Part shown: positions 20,021 through 32,400 of the stretch, piece after piece | How the letters are laid out: each line of letters starts with the position of its first letter | Position numbering within the stretch: the stretch's first letter is position 1 | NCBI GenBank assembly: GCA_033032865.1 | Contig: JAWHQI010000064.1 | Coordinates: 3,906,001 to 3,970,000, forward strand | DNA length: 64,000 bases | From: Dactylorhiza incarnata | Taxonomy: Eukaryota > Streptophyta > Magnoliopsida > Asparagales > Orchidaceae | Direction: 5' to 3' | Position numbers and translations under genes: made by a program | The notes under the pieces: model-generated | What the model saw: only the letters and a program-made list of their open reading frames with translations | Databases searched by the model: none | What the model was told of the DNA's origin: nothing

Positions 20021-21949
20021 ATGGCGTCTCATGATCTCGCTTTTCCTGAGGGTCAAGGGGTTAGTCGACCACCTCTCTTTACTGGGTCAGATTTTAACTA
20101 CTGGAAAAATCGAATGATGTGTTTTCTTATGACCATGGATGTAGAAGTATGGAACATGGTAGAAGTTCGGTACTCTCCACCTACAACTGTAGTGGGAGAG
20201 GCGACATTAGCAAAACTAAAAGATAAATGAGACGATAATGACAAACTAAGGTGTAAAAATAATGCTAATGCAATGAACGCTTTATATTGCGCTTTAAATA
20301 GGACTGAGTTTAATAGAATTTCTGCATGCACAACTGCTTATGATATTTGGAATCAATTGGAAGTAACTCATGAAGGTACATCGCAGGTGAAAGACGCAAA
20401 GCTATTCCAACTGGAATCTGAATATGAAAAATTCAGGATGGATACCGAAGAGGACATTAACTCGATGTACACCCGCTTCACCAAGATCGTCAACGCTTCA
20501 AAGGCACTTGGAAAGACCTATTCAGACGGGGACTTGGTGAGGAAAATTCTTCGTTCTTTACCTCCAAGGTTCAATCCAAAGGTGACAGCCATCTCAGAGT
20601 CGCACAACTTAAGAACGCTCCAGATCGAGAACCTTATTGGGAATCTCAAAACCCATGAGGTAGAACTCCAGATTCAACACGATGAATACAACAAAGAGCC
20701 AAAGAAAAAGGCGCTAGCGCTAAAGTCAAAGAAGGAGAGCATCGAAGATGATGATGAAGATGAAGAAGGTCTCCTGGTGAAGAACTTCAGGAAGTTCATC
20801 AGGAATCCGGAAAGAAGGAACACATTTCGCAAATACTTCCAAAAGGATACTCGACGAAAGGGATCTTCCTCTTCATCAAGGAAAGAAAAAGGAAGCGAAG
20901 ATGAAGAAGAAAGACCACCACCAGAGTGCTACCACTGCAGAAAGACCGGGCACATTCAGAGTCAGTGCCCAAAATATCAAAAGGAACAAAAAGAACAACA
21001 CAAAGCAAAAGAGAAGTAGAAGGTACTGAAAGCCTTAACTTGGGATGATTCTTCCTCTGAAGAGTCAAACGAGGCTGAGTCAAGTAGCGAGGAGGAAGCA
21101 AACTTATGCTTAATGGCAAAAAGCAACGATGACGACATCAGTGTCCTTAGCAACACTGAGGTAATTCCTCCTACTTTCGAAGAACTCTATGATGAATTTG
21201 TTTTAACTTGCAAATCCTATGATCAAAGTATAAAAGATAATATTATATTAAATCGTGAAAATGAAGCTATTATCAAAGAAAATCATAAGCTCACAAAAAA
21301 ATTGATTTCCCTTGAAAAGAGAAAGGTTTCATGTCAAGAGTGTGAGCACTCTTTATTTAAGACAAAAGAACTTGAAGTTTCTCTTTTTAAGGCCCTTGCA
21401 CAAAACAAAACTATTGCAAAAGAAAAGGAGGACTTAGAGAGAAAACTAAAAACCACTTTTCTACAAATTAAAAATAATAAAAAGGGATTTGAAAATAAAT
21501 GTGTTTTGATTGTACAAGAAAATACTTTTCTTAAAAAACAAAATCATGACCTCAATATTGCCATACAAAAATTCGGGATTGGTCAAAAATCCCTGGATAA
21601 GATTTTGGGAAACCAATGTTATGGTTCTGCAAAATTTGGGGTCGGATATAAAAGTGAACCCTACCGCCCAGCGCTAGCTACTAACGCCGGCGGTAGCTCA
21701 ACTGATAAGAAATCTTATGTTTTTTCTAACGTCCAAACATCATCTAACAAGAGCAACGTAGAAACTCAGAAAAGGGTCTCAACTCCCTTTATTTCGTGTG
21801 CTAATTATCTTAAGTTTGGACACACGTCTAGCTCTTGCAGGAATATAAAACAACGTTCTTTAAAACAAATCTGGGTACCTAAAAAATCCACTTACTCTAT
21901 GGGTGGTACCTCTTGGGTATCTGGATCTTTACTCTCATCTTCTCGCTAG
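20021..21949 (+). pseudogene. Copia gag, element B
   Basis: Nucleocapsid polyprotein of element B. The ATG at 20021 follows the PBS by 34 bases. The frame holds a UBN2-type gag region (RPPLFTGSDFNYWKNRM near residue 20, typical of DUF4219/UBN2 gag), an acidic linker, a CCHC knuckle (CYHCRKTGHIQSQC, 20926-20967), then a Lys/Glu-rich coiled-coil region and a second, damaged knuckle (CANYLKFGHTSSSC near 21800, first Cys pair altered). In-frame stops at 20228 (TGA), 21017 (TAG) and 21947 (TAG) break it, but all parts share one reading frame, so they look like single-base changes. Confidence 0.9.
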
Positions 21950-23250
21950 ATTTGCAGGAAGGCTAAGGAAACAGAGGACGTGTGGTACTTGGACTCAGGC
22001 TGCTCCAAGCACATGACGGGCAACAAAGCAAAATTCCTTAGCCTAGAAAAGAAGAAAGGAGGGATCGTAACGTTTGGTGATAATGGTAAAGGAAGGATCA
22101 TGGGAGTTGCTACAGTGGGTAACGAATCTTTTCTTATCTCAAATGTTCTTTATGTTAAAGGTTTGAAACATAACTTAATATCTATAAGTCAACTATGTGA
22201 TAAAGGATTAGATGTATTATTTGAATCATCCACTAATCTTTGCAAAATTGTTAATCCTAAAACAAAAGATGTGTTACTAACTGCACCTAGAATTCACAAT
22301 GTTTACATAGTTTCGTTTCATGATCCTTCCAAATCATCTATAAAATGTTTTATAACCAAAAATGATGAATTAGAACTATGACATAGACGTTTAGGTCACG
22401 CTAGTACAAAGCTCATTTTAAAACTAGCAAAAAGGGAATTGATTAGAGGATTGCCTAAGTTGAATGAAAATTTATCTTCACTATGTTCACCATGCCAAAA
22501 AGGAAAATTTACAAAATCATCTTTTAAAAACAAAAACGAAATTTCTACTTCAAAACCATTACAACTAATTCATATGGATCTCTTTGGTCCCATTAACACC
22601 GTAAGTCTTGGTGGCAAAATATACACCTTCGTTCTAATAGATGATTTCTCAAGATATTGCTGGACTTTATTTCTCTCTTCCAAATCTGATGCGTTTTGCG
22701 AATTCTCAAAATTATGTACTCGTATTCAAAATGAACTAGATTTAAAAATAAAGTGCATTCGCTCAGATCATGGAGGTGAATTTGAAAATGAAAATTTTAA
22801 ATCTTTTTGTGAAATGTTAGGTATTAAGCATGAGTTCTCTGCTCCACGCACACCTCAACAAAACGGTGTTGTAGAACTGAAAAATAGGACAATCCAAGAA
22901 CTAGCACTCACCATGTTATCTGAATATAAATTACCTAAGTCGTTTTGGGCCGAAGCCGTAAGCACATCATGCTATGTAATGAATATAGTTATGCTTCGCC
23001 GATCACTAAATCTCACACCGTATGAACTATATTTTCAAAAGAAACCTAACGTATCATATTTTAAAGTATTTGGATGTAAATGTTTTATTCTTAATACAAA
23101 AGATTCTTTAGGAAAATTTGATGAGAAATGTGATGAAGGAATATTCCTTGGATATTCTTCAACCAGTAAAGCCTATAGAATATTTAATAAAAGATCGAGT
23201 AAGGTTGAAGAGTCTATTAATGTTAAATTTGATGAGTTTATTCCATGTCA
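21950..23250 (+). pseudogene. Copia protease and integrase, element B
   Basis: Same frame as gag. The protease motif is WYLDSGCSKHMTG (about 21981), with DSG as the catalytic aspartate triad. A TGA at 22379 stands where the pre-integrase Trp of LWHRRLGH is expected. The integrase zinc region (CSPCQKGKF near 22480) and DDE core follow: HMDLFGP with DDFSRYCW (22570-22670), RSDHGGEF near 22765, and [13 protein letters not shown] near 22850. In the last motif the usual E in NGVVER is followed by L instead of R, yet E is kept. A frameshift near 23250 separates it from RT. Confidence 0.9.
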
Positions 23251-25017
23251 GAGAAGCCTTCTACAGGTACAAATGATGAACCTTTGCCATCTTTGGAGCA
23301 CGACGAAGAGGAACCGTCCAAAGAAGAGGAGGAGAAGTCAAATGAAGTTGAATATGTACCTCAAAGTGTGTTGAACTTCTCAAAAAATCATCCAAAAGAG
23401 CTAGTCATTGGGGAACCTTCTACTGTGGTAAGAACTCGATCCTCTCTTCATGAAACCTTTTCAAATATTTGTTTTGTTTCCGAAATCGAACCTAAAAACT
23501 TTTCCACCGCTTTAAATGACGAATTTTGGTTTTTGGCTATGAATGAAGAGTTAGGACAATTTGAAAGAAACAAAGTTTGGAATCTAGTAGAAAGACCATC
23601 TAATCATCCAATTATTGGCGTAAAATGGATCTTTAAAAATAAATTAGATGGTGAATCTAGGATTATGAGAAATAAAGCACGCTTAGTTGCTCAAGGTTAT
23701 TCTCAAATTGAGGGGGTAGATTTTGAAGAAACTTTTGCACCCGTTGCTCGCTTAGAATCTATACGAATATTTTTGGCATTTGCAAGTTTTAAACGAATAA
23801 AACTATTTAAAATGGATGTTAAAAGTGCCTTTTTAAACGGGTTTATAAAAGAAGAAGTTTATGTAGAACAACCCCCCGGTTTCATAAATGAAAAATTCCC
23901 TAATCATGTTTACAAATTAGAAAAAGCGCTTTATGGTTTAAAACAAGCACCCCGTGCATGGTATGATCGACTTACATCGTTTTTGTTAAAACACGGTTAT
24001 GTTATGGGAAGTGCCGACAACACACTCTTCATCAAGCATAATAATAACGATCTAATTATTTTACAAATATATGTTGATGATATCATTTTTGGAGCCACTA
24101 ATGAAGAGTTGTGTGATGCAGTAGTATTAGTAATGAAAAATGAATTTGAAATGAGTCTTGTAGGAGAACTATCATATTTTCTTGGTTTTCAAATCTCACA
24201 ACAAACTGATGGTATCTTTATTTGTCAAACAAAATATGTTCACGATATGCTTAAACGATTTGGATTTGAAAATCTCAAACAAGCTTCTACTCCAATGAGT
24301 GCTTCTTTAAAACTAGGAAAAGATGAATCCGGAATTTCAATTGATCAAACGCTATATAGAGGAATGAGAGGATCTCTTCTTTACTTAAGTGCTTCTAGAC
24401 CAGATATAATGTTTGCCGTATGTTTATGTACTCGCTTTCAAGCCAATCCAAAAGAATCTCATTTAAAAGCGGTAAAACGTATTTTTCGTTATCTATTAGG
24501 GTCATCTAAATTAGGATTATGGTACCCACACAATGATTCATTCACACTCCACGACTATTCCGATTCAGACTACGCCGGGTGTTCACTAGATCGAAAAAGC
24601 ACTAGCGGTACTTGTCACTTTCTAGGACCCTCTTTAGTAGCTTGGTCTCGTCGAAAACAATCTTTGGTTGCACTCTCCACCACGGAGGCCGAATATATCG
24701 CACTTGGTAGCTGCTGTGCACAAGCTTTATGGATGAGTCAAACACTAGAGGATTTTGGATTTCATCTTAAAAACATTGATCTTAAATGTGACAACAAAAG
24801 TGCAATAGACCTCACATATAATCCCGTACACCACTCTAGATCCAAACACATCAATGTTCGTCATCATTTCATTAGGGATCACATTAAGAAAGAGCATGTA
24901 AAAGTAAGCTTCATTGGCACGGACTCTCAACTCGCTGACATATTCACTAAACCTCTTCCCGATGCAAGATTTCGATTATTACGTCTTGAGTTAGGTGTCC
25001 TAGATCTTTCGAGTTAA
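23251..25017 (+). pseudogene. Copia RT and RNase H, element B
   Basis: Copies the element RNA to DNA and removes the RNA. About 589 codons are open. RT blocks: [32 protein letters not shown] (near 23690), [20 protein letters not shown] (near 23815), [13 protein letters not shown] and the catalytic YVDDIIFG (24069-24092). RNase [33 protein letters not shown] (near 24665) and the tail [13 protein letters not shown], ending at TAA 25015. This part looks intact; it is a pseudogene only because its upstream junction is frameshifted. Confidence 0.92.
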
Positions 25018-27103
25018 AACACATTCACAAAACACAATTTTTGCATGTTTTAACCATCGAAAACATCTCCTAAAAATCTGAGATTTCAGCATAAAACTAC
25101 TATTGAGACACTTAATCAAGATCAACAATCAAAAATTTCAAAATCATGAAAAATCGTGTACTATTTCCCGCGCTAGCGCTAGCGTACTTATGTGTTTTTC
25201 TGTATTTTTAAAATTTTGAAAAATTCCTAAAAATATATTAATCTATATGTATTATTTGTTCTTACACTTCTGATTATATTTTATTTTTGAAAAATCAAAT
25301 ACAAAAATACAAAAGTTAAAATTACAAAAAATATGTTTTGTTTAAAGTCTATTTTTGAAAAATCGAATACAAAAATACAAAAGTTAAAACTACAAAAAAA
25401 ATGTATGTTTTGTTTAAAGTCTATTATTTTTACAAAATCCAAATTACAAAAAATATGTCTTGCTTTTTGCTTAAAGTTTGTCTTTTTGAAAAATAAATTC
25501 AAATACAAAAATATAAAACACTGAAACTATCAAAAAACTGTATGAATTTTCGTATGAGAATCAAGCATGATTTAATCTATTCCTTAGAACTTCTATAATG
25601 GTGCACTTTATTTTTTCAAACTCTTTGAACATTGTTTTCATCATGCTTTGATATATCTATTACCATGTGCATCAATTATATTGAAAGTTGTGTAGAACTA
25701 TGCGTAGCATGCCTCTAAGTATGAGTAAATGTTTTATGTTTGATAATGATCGTTATTCACTCACTTATTTTGGCATTGTCTACATTTGTGTTTAATCTAA
25801 AGAATGCTTGTATATGTTTTGTGTTAGTACAATGAATTAAAAAGTGCACAAGTATCTTACCTACACTCCTTTATTTGCGCTTTTAAAAAATTAAGAAAAG
25901 TGGTCATCTTTTTTCATAAATTTTATTGGTTTGCAAAAACAAGTGTATTCGGAGAACTTTGTACAAAACAAAAATCATAAAATAAAATGACAAAGATAAC
26001 TCCACCAAGCACTACTTGAACCTCCTGATAAGTCTTAATAAGCGTTGTGAGGTTGAGCACCTTGGAAAGAATAGTAAAGTATCTTGTGCAAACCATAACT
26101 TTCTTTCAAAATAAAACCACTTATTCTTAAGTACACCGGATCACAATAAAAATCAATCTTGAAGAATAAAACTAGGTGATCCCCCAAGCACTACTTTGCA
26201 CCCTGATAAGTCTTAATGAGCATTGTGTGTGCAAAGCACCTTGGTTGTTGTACATTTTTTTTCGTGCATTGAAGTTTGTGGAAGTAAAATTATTTGTGTT
26301 TTATTGTGCTCTTACTTTACATATTACTTGTATTTTTGATTAAAACATGTGTTTACTCTACTAAAAATACACTTATGTGCACATCATTATCTTCCATAAC
26401 ACTTCTTCTCATGAGTATTGGATCCTAATGCTAATTCTATACTATTCTTTACTTATGAAATGCACTAGATATCCTAGCATGCTTTCTACAATGTATAGTA
26501 TGTTTTGAAACTATGAATTAACATAACATTGTAGTACTATCTTTCTGATATCATTATTTCATGCTTGGTTAATTTATTACTGATTTTAAAATGTTTACAA
26601 AACATCTTCTTTATAAATTTAAACTCCTATATTTTTTAATTATCATGTCTTACAAAAGATGTTTGCTTGTATTTTTTCTAAGTCTTCCGCAACTTTAAAT
26701 TTACCTTCTATTTGGTTATGTTACAAACTCTGATTTATGACAATATTGTGATGAAAATAATTCTAAAACTCCTTCTCATTTCATTCTCTACAAGCTCGAT
26801 CATGCCTTTATCTTATTATCAACTTTTTAGTGATGTCTCCTTACCCGCTTTTTGCTAATAACAAAAGGGGGAGAACTAACATGATAAATATTAATCTGCT
26901 ATCAAACTATAATGCTTAATTAAGATGATAGCTTACATATTAGGAGAACATTCACTTAGGGGGAGCATGTATTTAGGGGGAGCAATTCTAAATGCTAAAT
27001 GCTAAAATTATCCTAAGTCATCGCTCTCACACACACACACAAGTATGTTTCTTCATGCTTATCTATTAATGCTCTGATTTATCATTAATGGATTTGTTAT
27101 TAT
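25018..27103 (+). other. 3' non-coding region of B
   Basis: About 2.1 kb, AT-rich, in the position where SIRE-type elements may carry an extra (env-like) ORF; none is open here. It contains the palindrome GCGCTAGCGCT (25170-25184), three imperfect copies of a 70-80-bp unit (25280-25520), a 140-bp direct repeat around CCAAGCACTACTT...CTGATAAGTCTTAAT (25990-26230) and extra polypurine stretches (AAAGGGGGAG at 26867, TAGGGGGAGCA at 26956 and 26976). Confidence 0.75.
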
Positions 27104-27116
27104 CAAAAGGGGGAGT
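27104..27116 (+). promoter_or_regulatory. Polypurine tract of element B
   Basis: CAAAAGGGGGAGT immediately before the 3' LTR start TGGTTGGAAC. It primes plus-strand DNA synthesis. Similar tracts at 26867, 26956 and 26976 may be secondary primers. Confidence 0.8.
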
Positions 27117-28241
27117 TGGTTGGAACATGGGCTTCCGCATCTCCTAAGTTTGAGAATAACAAATCCCATGTGTATTTGATCTTGTGTGTTTAAGTGTGCA
27201 GGATAACAAAGTCCACATGACTCAAGGATTACATAAGAAGGTTGCCCCCAAAGTTGAGCCAACAAATCCAATACATCTACTAGCGCTGGCGGTAGTCCTA
27301 GCGCAGGTGCTAGCGACGATCGACGAATTCCTGTTCGACGAAATTTTGGCTCGAAGCGAAATTGCCCGGAGAACTTATAGAAAGAGATAGCGCCAGACGA
27401 TATCCGATAGCGCAGGCGATAGCGAGGAACACAGTTGGCAAGGGGGAATTGTTTCCTCGGATTGAAGATTCTACCGCGCAAAATGTGTCCTAATATGGGA
27501 TAGCGCCGACGGTAGCGCTAGCGCAGGCGCTAGCGCAGGCGCTAGCGCTGAGGCTATAAAAAGAACTCCTCTCCTCTCGTTTCAATGACACATCAGAGAG
27601 ATATTAGAGAGAGATAGAGTGCTAGAATTCTAGAGGCTATCTTGGCCGAAAGTTGATGTCCTACCAAAGTTCTGCAAACTTCTGAAGGAGAATCTCATCA
27701 CGCCGGATCCAAACGAAGTCCGCTTCTACAACGCTTATTCTACAGCGAATCTTCGCCTCCGACTTCAGAAGGGAGTTTTTATTTATTTTCATTTCATATT
27801 CTTCTTGTAAACGGTTAGTGAAATCGCCTCGTGTTGGCGACTAGGTCTGGGTAGGACTTAGGGGGAAACTCGCCTCGTGTTGGCGACTAGATCTAGGGTA
27901 GGTCTAGGGGGTGCTCGAGGCCACATCCGGGGAAGGGTTGGCTAGAGCGGCTTGAGGCCGAATCTGGGGAGGATAGGCTAGGGCCACCGGTTCGTGGGGA
28001 TGCGAGTCGGGGTAGAAAACAAAAAGAGTTTACTATTCATCGCCACCGATTTCTAGCGTCATAGAAGTCAACTTTTGTAAAATCTTATTTGATATTAATA
28101 AAATATGTCTCTACTTTATTTCAATTGTTTTACTTGACTTTCTATTGTCTTAATCTTGCATTATTACAAAGTTTTTAAAATATCACTAAAGTTTTGAAAA
28201 CCCTTATTCACCCCCCTCTAAGGGCGCCTACCGATCCAACA
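27117..28241 (+). repeat. 3' LTR of B
   Basis: 1125 bp, from TGGTTGGAACATGG to CCGATCCAACA. A TATA box lies at 27555-27562. U3 upstream of it is packed with GCTAGCGC-type words (27280-27550), including the palindrome GCGCTAGCGC at 27515, and one TTCGACGAA word near 27334. Confidence 0.88.
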
Positions 28242-29771
28242 CTGGTCTCCTCGGAGATGGGCATCCTCAGACAGCTACAGTACGGAGCAGCAGGTATCAT
28301 CGAAGAAGAAAGCGGGGCACCCACCAACAACGGTTAACGGTAATTATAGCAAGGGAGCTGGGTCCCACCAAAAGATTCCTGCCAGGTCAGCATCCGCCCG
28401 GCGAACGCCGAGGGTTGGATGATTCTTCGTGAGTCTAACTTAAGACTCGCGAAGAGAGGGGATTGTGTACAACCTCGGGTTCGCCAAGAGCGAGCCAGGC
28501 GGCACCTTGAACGAGAGCGAGGGGAACGAGACTCAGGCTCACGGGCCACTCGCGAGTGATGATCTCAGGCGAACGCGAATAAGGCAAGAGCCGCGCGAAC
28601 CGATCAGGCTGGCGAGCAGCACCCTCGCAGAATACTCGCAGACGCGCCGTGTTCTCGTGGGTAACCGAGTTCCCGCAGATCGCTCGCAGGAGGGCGAGCA
28701 GGACCTTCACAGAAACATCCACCTAAGTCAGATTTGCGAGCCACACTCGCAAGGAGGCGAAACCGTACAACCCCGATGTTCGCCGGGTGAGGAACATGGT
28801 TTAAGAGCTGCAACTTTTTTAAGAACATTGGAGGAATCCTTGCGAGAGAGAGAACTCGCCGTTAGGTTCGCGAGACGGTCACCCCCCACAATCTCGCGAG
28901 AAGATCTGGCAAGTCCGCGCCTCGCGGTCCGCTTACTGCAGTAGTCTGGGTTCGACGAAGGTCGTTCGACGATTTTATCAGCGTTCAACGAAATCATCCG
29001 CGTTCGACGAACTCAATCCTCAGTTCGGCGAATCTACGAATCCCGTTCTGCGTTCGACGAACGTCACACTTTAGTTCGGCGAAATAGTTTCCCGGCCTTG
29101 CGAGCTCAATCGTTCATCCGGTCCAGCAGGTCCTCACAAGGTTGAGCGGAGCTCGCAGGCAGGTGTGCGAGATCTGGCCCCGAGAGACGTCGTTAGAAGG
29201 AGGGCGAGCAGAGTTTTGCAGAGCGCTCGCCTGGGGGGAGTTTGCAAGCCACACTTACGAGGAGACTCGCAGGAGCTCTCGCAAGTGACCTTCTCACGGG
29301 CCACTGGCCCATGGGCTAGGAAGGCGAAATTACCCCTCTGCCCCTGATGGTCTGCCGTTATCCCCTCCAAATAGCGGAGTTTGGTTGTTAGCAGACCAAA
29401 TTGGGGTGCATTTAGTAAAACCAAAAGGCGGAATTCCGCTATTGACAGACCATGAGCAGAAAACTATAAATAGACCTTGAAGGGCACCTTGGGAGAGGAT
29501 TCCATTCTCAGATCTCTGAGCTTCTTCTTCCCTTGGTTACTTTGGATTAGCTCTCTAGCTCTCCAAGGTGCCCGAGTCTCAGCTTTGGCTTGGGAGGGGA
29601 AGCGCTCAATGATCTTCCGGGTTAGTGGAGGGACCTCATCGCTGTGACTAAGGTCTTAGTCATCTTCCTAGTTTTCGGTCTACCTTCTCTGAGGGATCAG
29701 TAAGGGCTAGCTGCCCCTCATTTCGGTGAGGGCCCCGAGCTTCACAAGAGGCCGAGAAATCGGTTTCAACA
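28242..29771 (+). repeat. Solo LTR with CTCGCGAG and TTCGACGAA words
   Basis: Related to the solo LTR at 16121-17300: both have a TATA box (here 29465-29472), GCTTGGGAGGGGAAG, CTTCCGGGT, GAGGGCCCCGAG and end in ATCGGTTTCAACA. It sits inside the gag of element C2; AACAT follows the right end and AACAC precedes the left end, a 4-of-5 match. The 5' half repeats GCGAG/CTCGC words (palindrome TCTCGCGAGA at 28892), then TTCGACGAA-type words at 28951-29080. The left boundary is uncertain because element B's LTR abuts it. Confidence 0.65.
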
Positions 29772-29971
29772 AACATCTTCTTGGGAATCATGATAGCAGA
29801 ATTTATTGAAGATGGTTTCACTGGGACATGTGAACCTTCTTCAACAATTTGAAAAATTCTCGGGTCGGTGGCTTCCATGTAGAACTTCACTCTTTCCTTC
29901 CACATGGGGAAGTTATCCTTAGAGCAGAAGGGTATCTTGACGGAATCCTTTGATCTATCCATTCCGGACAT
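29772..29971 (-). pseudogene. Copia gag N-terminus, element C2
   Basis: Starts at the ATG at 29971 as MSGMDRSKDSVKIPFCSKDN and continues with the DUF4219-like FPMWKERVKFYMEATDPRI. It resembles the gag start of element C (53528) but is a different copy. Cut off after about 66 codons by the solo LTR at 29771. Confidence 0.82.
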
Positions 29972-30035
29972 ACTTGCTCTTGCAACTAGATTTTATAGAT
30001 CTTGTTCAAGGTGTTAACCTTTTATGAACAACCTA

Positions 30036-30047
30036 CCTCTGATACCA
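30036..30047 (-). promoter_or_regulatory. tRNA-iMet primer binding site, element C2
   Basis: Minus strand TGGTATCAGAGG, two bases after the LTR end (CTTTCA). Sets the LTR end at 30050. Confidence 0.85.
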
Positions 30048-30049
30048 AT

Positions 30050-31738
30050 TGAAAGTATCTAGTTGCGGCCTAAATCACCTAGAGGGGGTGAATAGGTGGA
30101 TTCTATGGCTTTTTGCGGAATAAAAATGTAGAAATAAAAACACACAGAAAACTAGAGCACAACACAACACAAGGAATTTATAGTGGTTCCCCGATCTTGG
30201 GTAGTCCACTTGCACCTCACCTATCTAGCACGACCGGCTAGACTAGGCTACTTCACTAACTCGGATTATCAACAATCCTACAAAAAACTCGGAGCCACCA
30301 CTCCTACAAAGAAACTCGGAGCAAACCACTCCTACAAAAACTCAATCCTTCAACAAGGATCTACAAAAGAAACTCAGAGGAAAACCTCCTACAAAAGAGG
30401 GGGGGGGGGGGGGGGGGTTTATAAAAAACACAATAAAACTTCAGATGAAGTTCTTCTTCTTCAGATCTTGGAGATATAAAAAATCTTCTTCCTGGAATAA
30501 GAAGTTCAGCACTTGAAAATGGAGGAAGAAGAGATCTTGAAAATAATAAGGCCTTGATCTGAAACTTGAGTCGAGTGGATCAGGAAAAGAATAAATCTGT
30601 TGTTAACTTTCATCTTTGTCGACTGCTCTTGGTGAAGACGAATCGCAAAACTTTTCTTGTCGGAGAAGAGAAACTTGCTTGAGAAAATATCAGCCGACAG
30701 AGAGAAAGAAGTATCAGGAAAAATGAACGATTAACCTCTATGAAAAATCAGAGAGAATATATATATCCAGAGCTCTTCTCCAACGGCTATAAATAATAAA
30801 TAAGGAATATTATTCTTCCAACGGCTGCATGCATATATCAAGGAAATAAATTTCTCCCAACGGCTCTATGCAAGATTCAAGGAAGAAAATCTGTGAAGCA
30901 TTAATGAGGATTTGACAGCAATTTGAATTTCGAAACAGCGCAAAGAAATTTGTCGTCTGTTGAAATTTTGTCGAACGGAACAACGCTCGACGAACTTCCA
31001 CTGCTCTGCGTTCGACGAACGGCCACCTCTCTGCATTCGATGAGCTACCACTGCTCTGCGTTCGACGAATCTACCAATAAGCTGCGTTCGACGAACTGCT
31101 ACTTCTCTGCGTTCGACGAACTGCCACTGCTCTGCGTTCGACGAATCTGCCAATAAGCTGCGTTCGACGAACTGCTACTTCTCTGCGTTCGACGAACAAC
31201 CGGCTATCTCAGCGGTCGACGAAGAACAACAATCTCAGCGGTCGACGATCTCATCTCAGCGGTCGACGAAAATCTGCGTTCGACGAACTGCTTCAACTAT
31301 CAGCAAACCAGAGAACGACGAAATATATTTGCTTCGTCGAACTGCGATCGACGAACTTCGATCGACGAATTGCGTTCGACGAAATCAATTCCGTTCGTCG
31401 AATTGAGCTCGACGAAATCCAGAAAACTTAGAAAAAAGATTTTCTTCATTCCAGCAGCAATTTTCCTTGGCTCTCCTTGGCTCTTCCTTTGCGTTTGAAT
31501 ATAAAGTACACCCCAATAGAGAGATTCCACATGAATCAACACCTTGGTTTACACAATGAAGAATTACATTGCATATACCTGTGTTTTATGATTCATTGAA
31601 ACCTGACATTGGTTTATACTTAGTCATTTACAATCTGCAAACACATAACTAGAAAACAACATCAAATACAATCTCAATTCAACTTAGTTTAAAGGGACAC
31701 TTCTTCAAATCAAGGTAATTGTGGCTACAATACCAACA
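30050..31738 (-). repeat. LTR of C2 with TTCGACGAA array
   Basis: 1689 bp on the minus strand, beginning TGTTGGTATTG. The start is aligned with element C's LTR through CCTTGATTTGAAGA and TTGTATTTGAT. TATATATA lies at 30758-30767. Upstream of it (30996-31420) is an array with about eleven exact TTCGACGAA or TTCGTCGAA words, several at 25-26-bp spacing, mixed with CTCAGCGGTCGACGA hybrids. A run of about 19 G lies at 30398-30417. Confidence 0.75.
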
Positions 31739-32009
31739 GTAATGCTTTTTGTAGTTTTGTTGGGGTTATCTTGATTCTATCTTCTCCAATCTTTGACTTG
31801 AGGGAGTATTTGGAGGTGGACAACTTGACATTTCCAAACCATTCCAGAACTTCAGTTCTGAGAATGACACAAGGTTCAGATAGTATAAATTCCAGGCCTT
31901 GGTCTTCTAGGAGTTGAATCACTCCCTTAATTTCTTCTGGAGCATTGGCAAACCCATGCCTTACTATCTTATATCCTTCAAGAAGATCTTTAGAGCTTTT
32001 GAGAGCCAT
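31739..32009 (-). pseudogene. Extra 3' ORF of element C (start only)
   Basis: Begins MALKSSKDLLEGYKIVRHGF at 32009, runs about 90 codons and is cut by the C2 LTR. It lies between RNase H and the expected 3' LTR, where SIRE-like elements can carry an additional ORF. I recognise no domain; the segment EWFGNVKLSTSKYSLKSKIG is typical of the unnamed plant retroelement-associated proteins found there. A TATA box and leader precede it. Confidence 0.5.
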
Positions 32010-32099
32010 TGTAGTTGTGAAGGAATGCGCTGGGATGGAAGAGTAGGTGATTCGTCTCGGCGGCTGAAAGCGAAGGGTCGTGTGCTTTTCACTAATCAG

Positions 32100-32400
32100 A
32101 TTGGCTATTTATATGGCTTAAGACTTAGGTAAAATTAAACCTAGTAATTGGATTTGATTGCTCTTATAATTGTAAGTGTAAATGGGTCAACTGGGGTTGC
32201 ACTTAGACAATTTATAATGAATCCAACCCGTCTCAGTGGAATCGCTGGGACGGTGGCCTATCTGCTGGGATAGAACACAATCAGCCGCTGGGATAGATTT
32301 AGTCGTCTCAGTGGTTCAGCTGAGACTTTTCCCAGCTGTCTCAGCGGCTCAGCTGAAACAGATTTTTCTGGTTAAGCTGATCATACTACTTTAAAATCAT
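32100..32400 (-). promoter_or_regulatory. Internal promoter-like region of element C
   Basis: The minus strand has CATATAAATAGCC (TATA at 32107-32114) about 90 bases before the ATG at 32009. Upstream (32225-32355) are several TCTCAGCGG/CCGCTGAGAC-type words, the same words seen upstream of the TATA in element C's LTR. This suggests the 3' ORF has its own promoter. Confidence 0.5.

Larger units (their letters stand above)
19557..28241 (+). mobile_element. Copia (SIRE-like) retrotransposon B
   Basis: A plus-strand element with a truncated 5' LTR (19557-19972), tRNA-iMet primer site, gag-pro-int-RT-RNase H, a 2-kb 3' non-coding region and a complete 3' LTR (27117-28241). All coding domains are present in order but broken by four in-frame stops and a frameshift. 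The overlapping 415 bp of the two LTRs are nearly identical, so the damage is fairly recent. The left duplication is lost with the 5' LTR start. Confidence 0.92.
29772..31738 (-). mobile_element. Copia (SIRE-like) element C2, 5' end only
   Basis: Reading leftwards: LTR (31738-30050), primer site, gag start (29971-29772), then interruption by the solo LTR. The rest of the element is not recognised in the window, so it was probably lost by deletion or lies elsewhere. It cut into the 3' ORF of element C at 31738/31739. Confidence 0.78.

Noticed and set aside
24745..24930. Antisense gene inside RNase H of B
   Set aside because: A shadow of the conserved RNase H frame on the plus strand.
28243..29771. 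Exact 5-bp target duplication for the solo LTR
   Set aside because: Flanks AACAC and AACAT match at only 4 of 5 bases, and the left flank belongs to element B, so it cannot be claimed as proof.
31005..31400. TTCGACGAA array as heat-shock elements
   Set aside because: Heat-shock elements need TTC and GAA separated by two bases; here three bases separate them, so the match fails.
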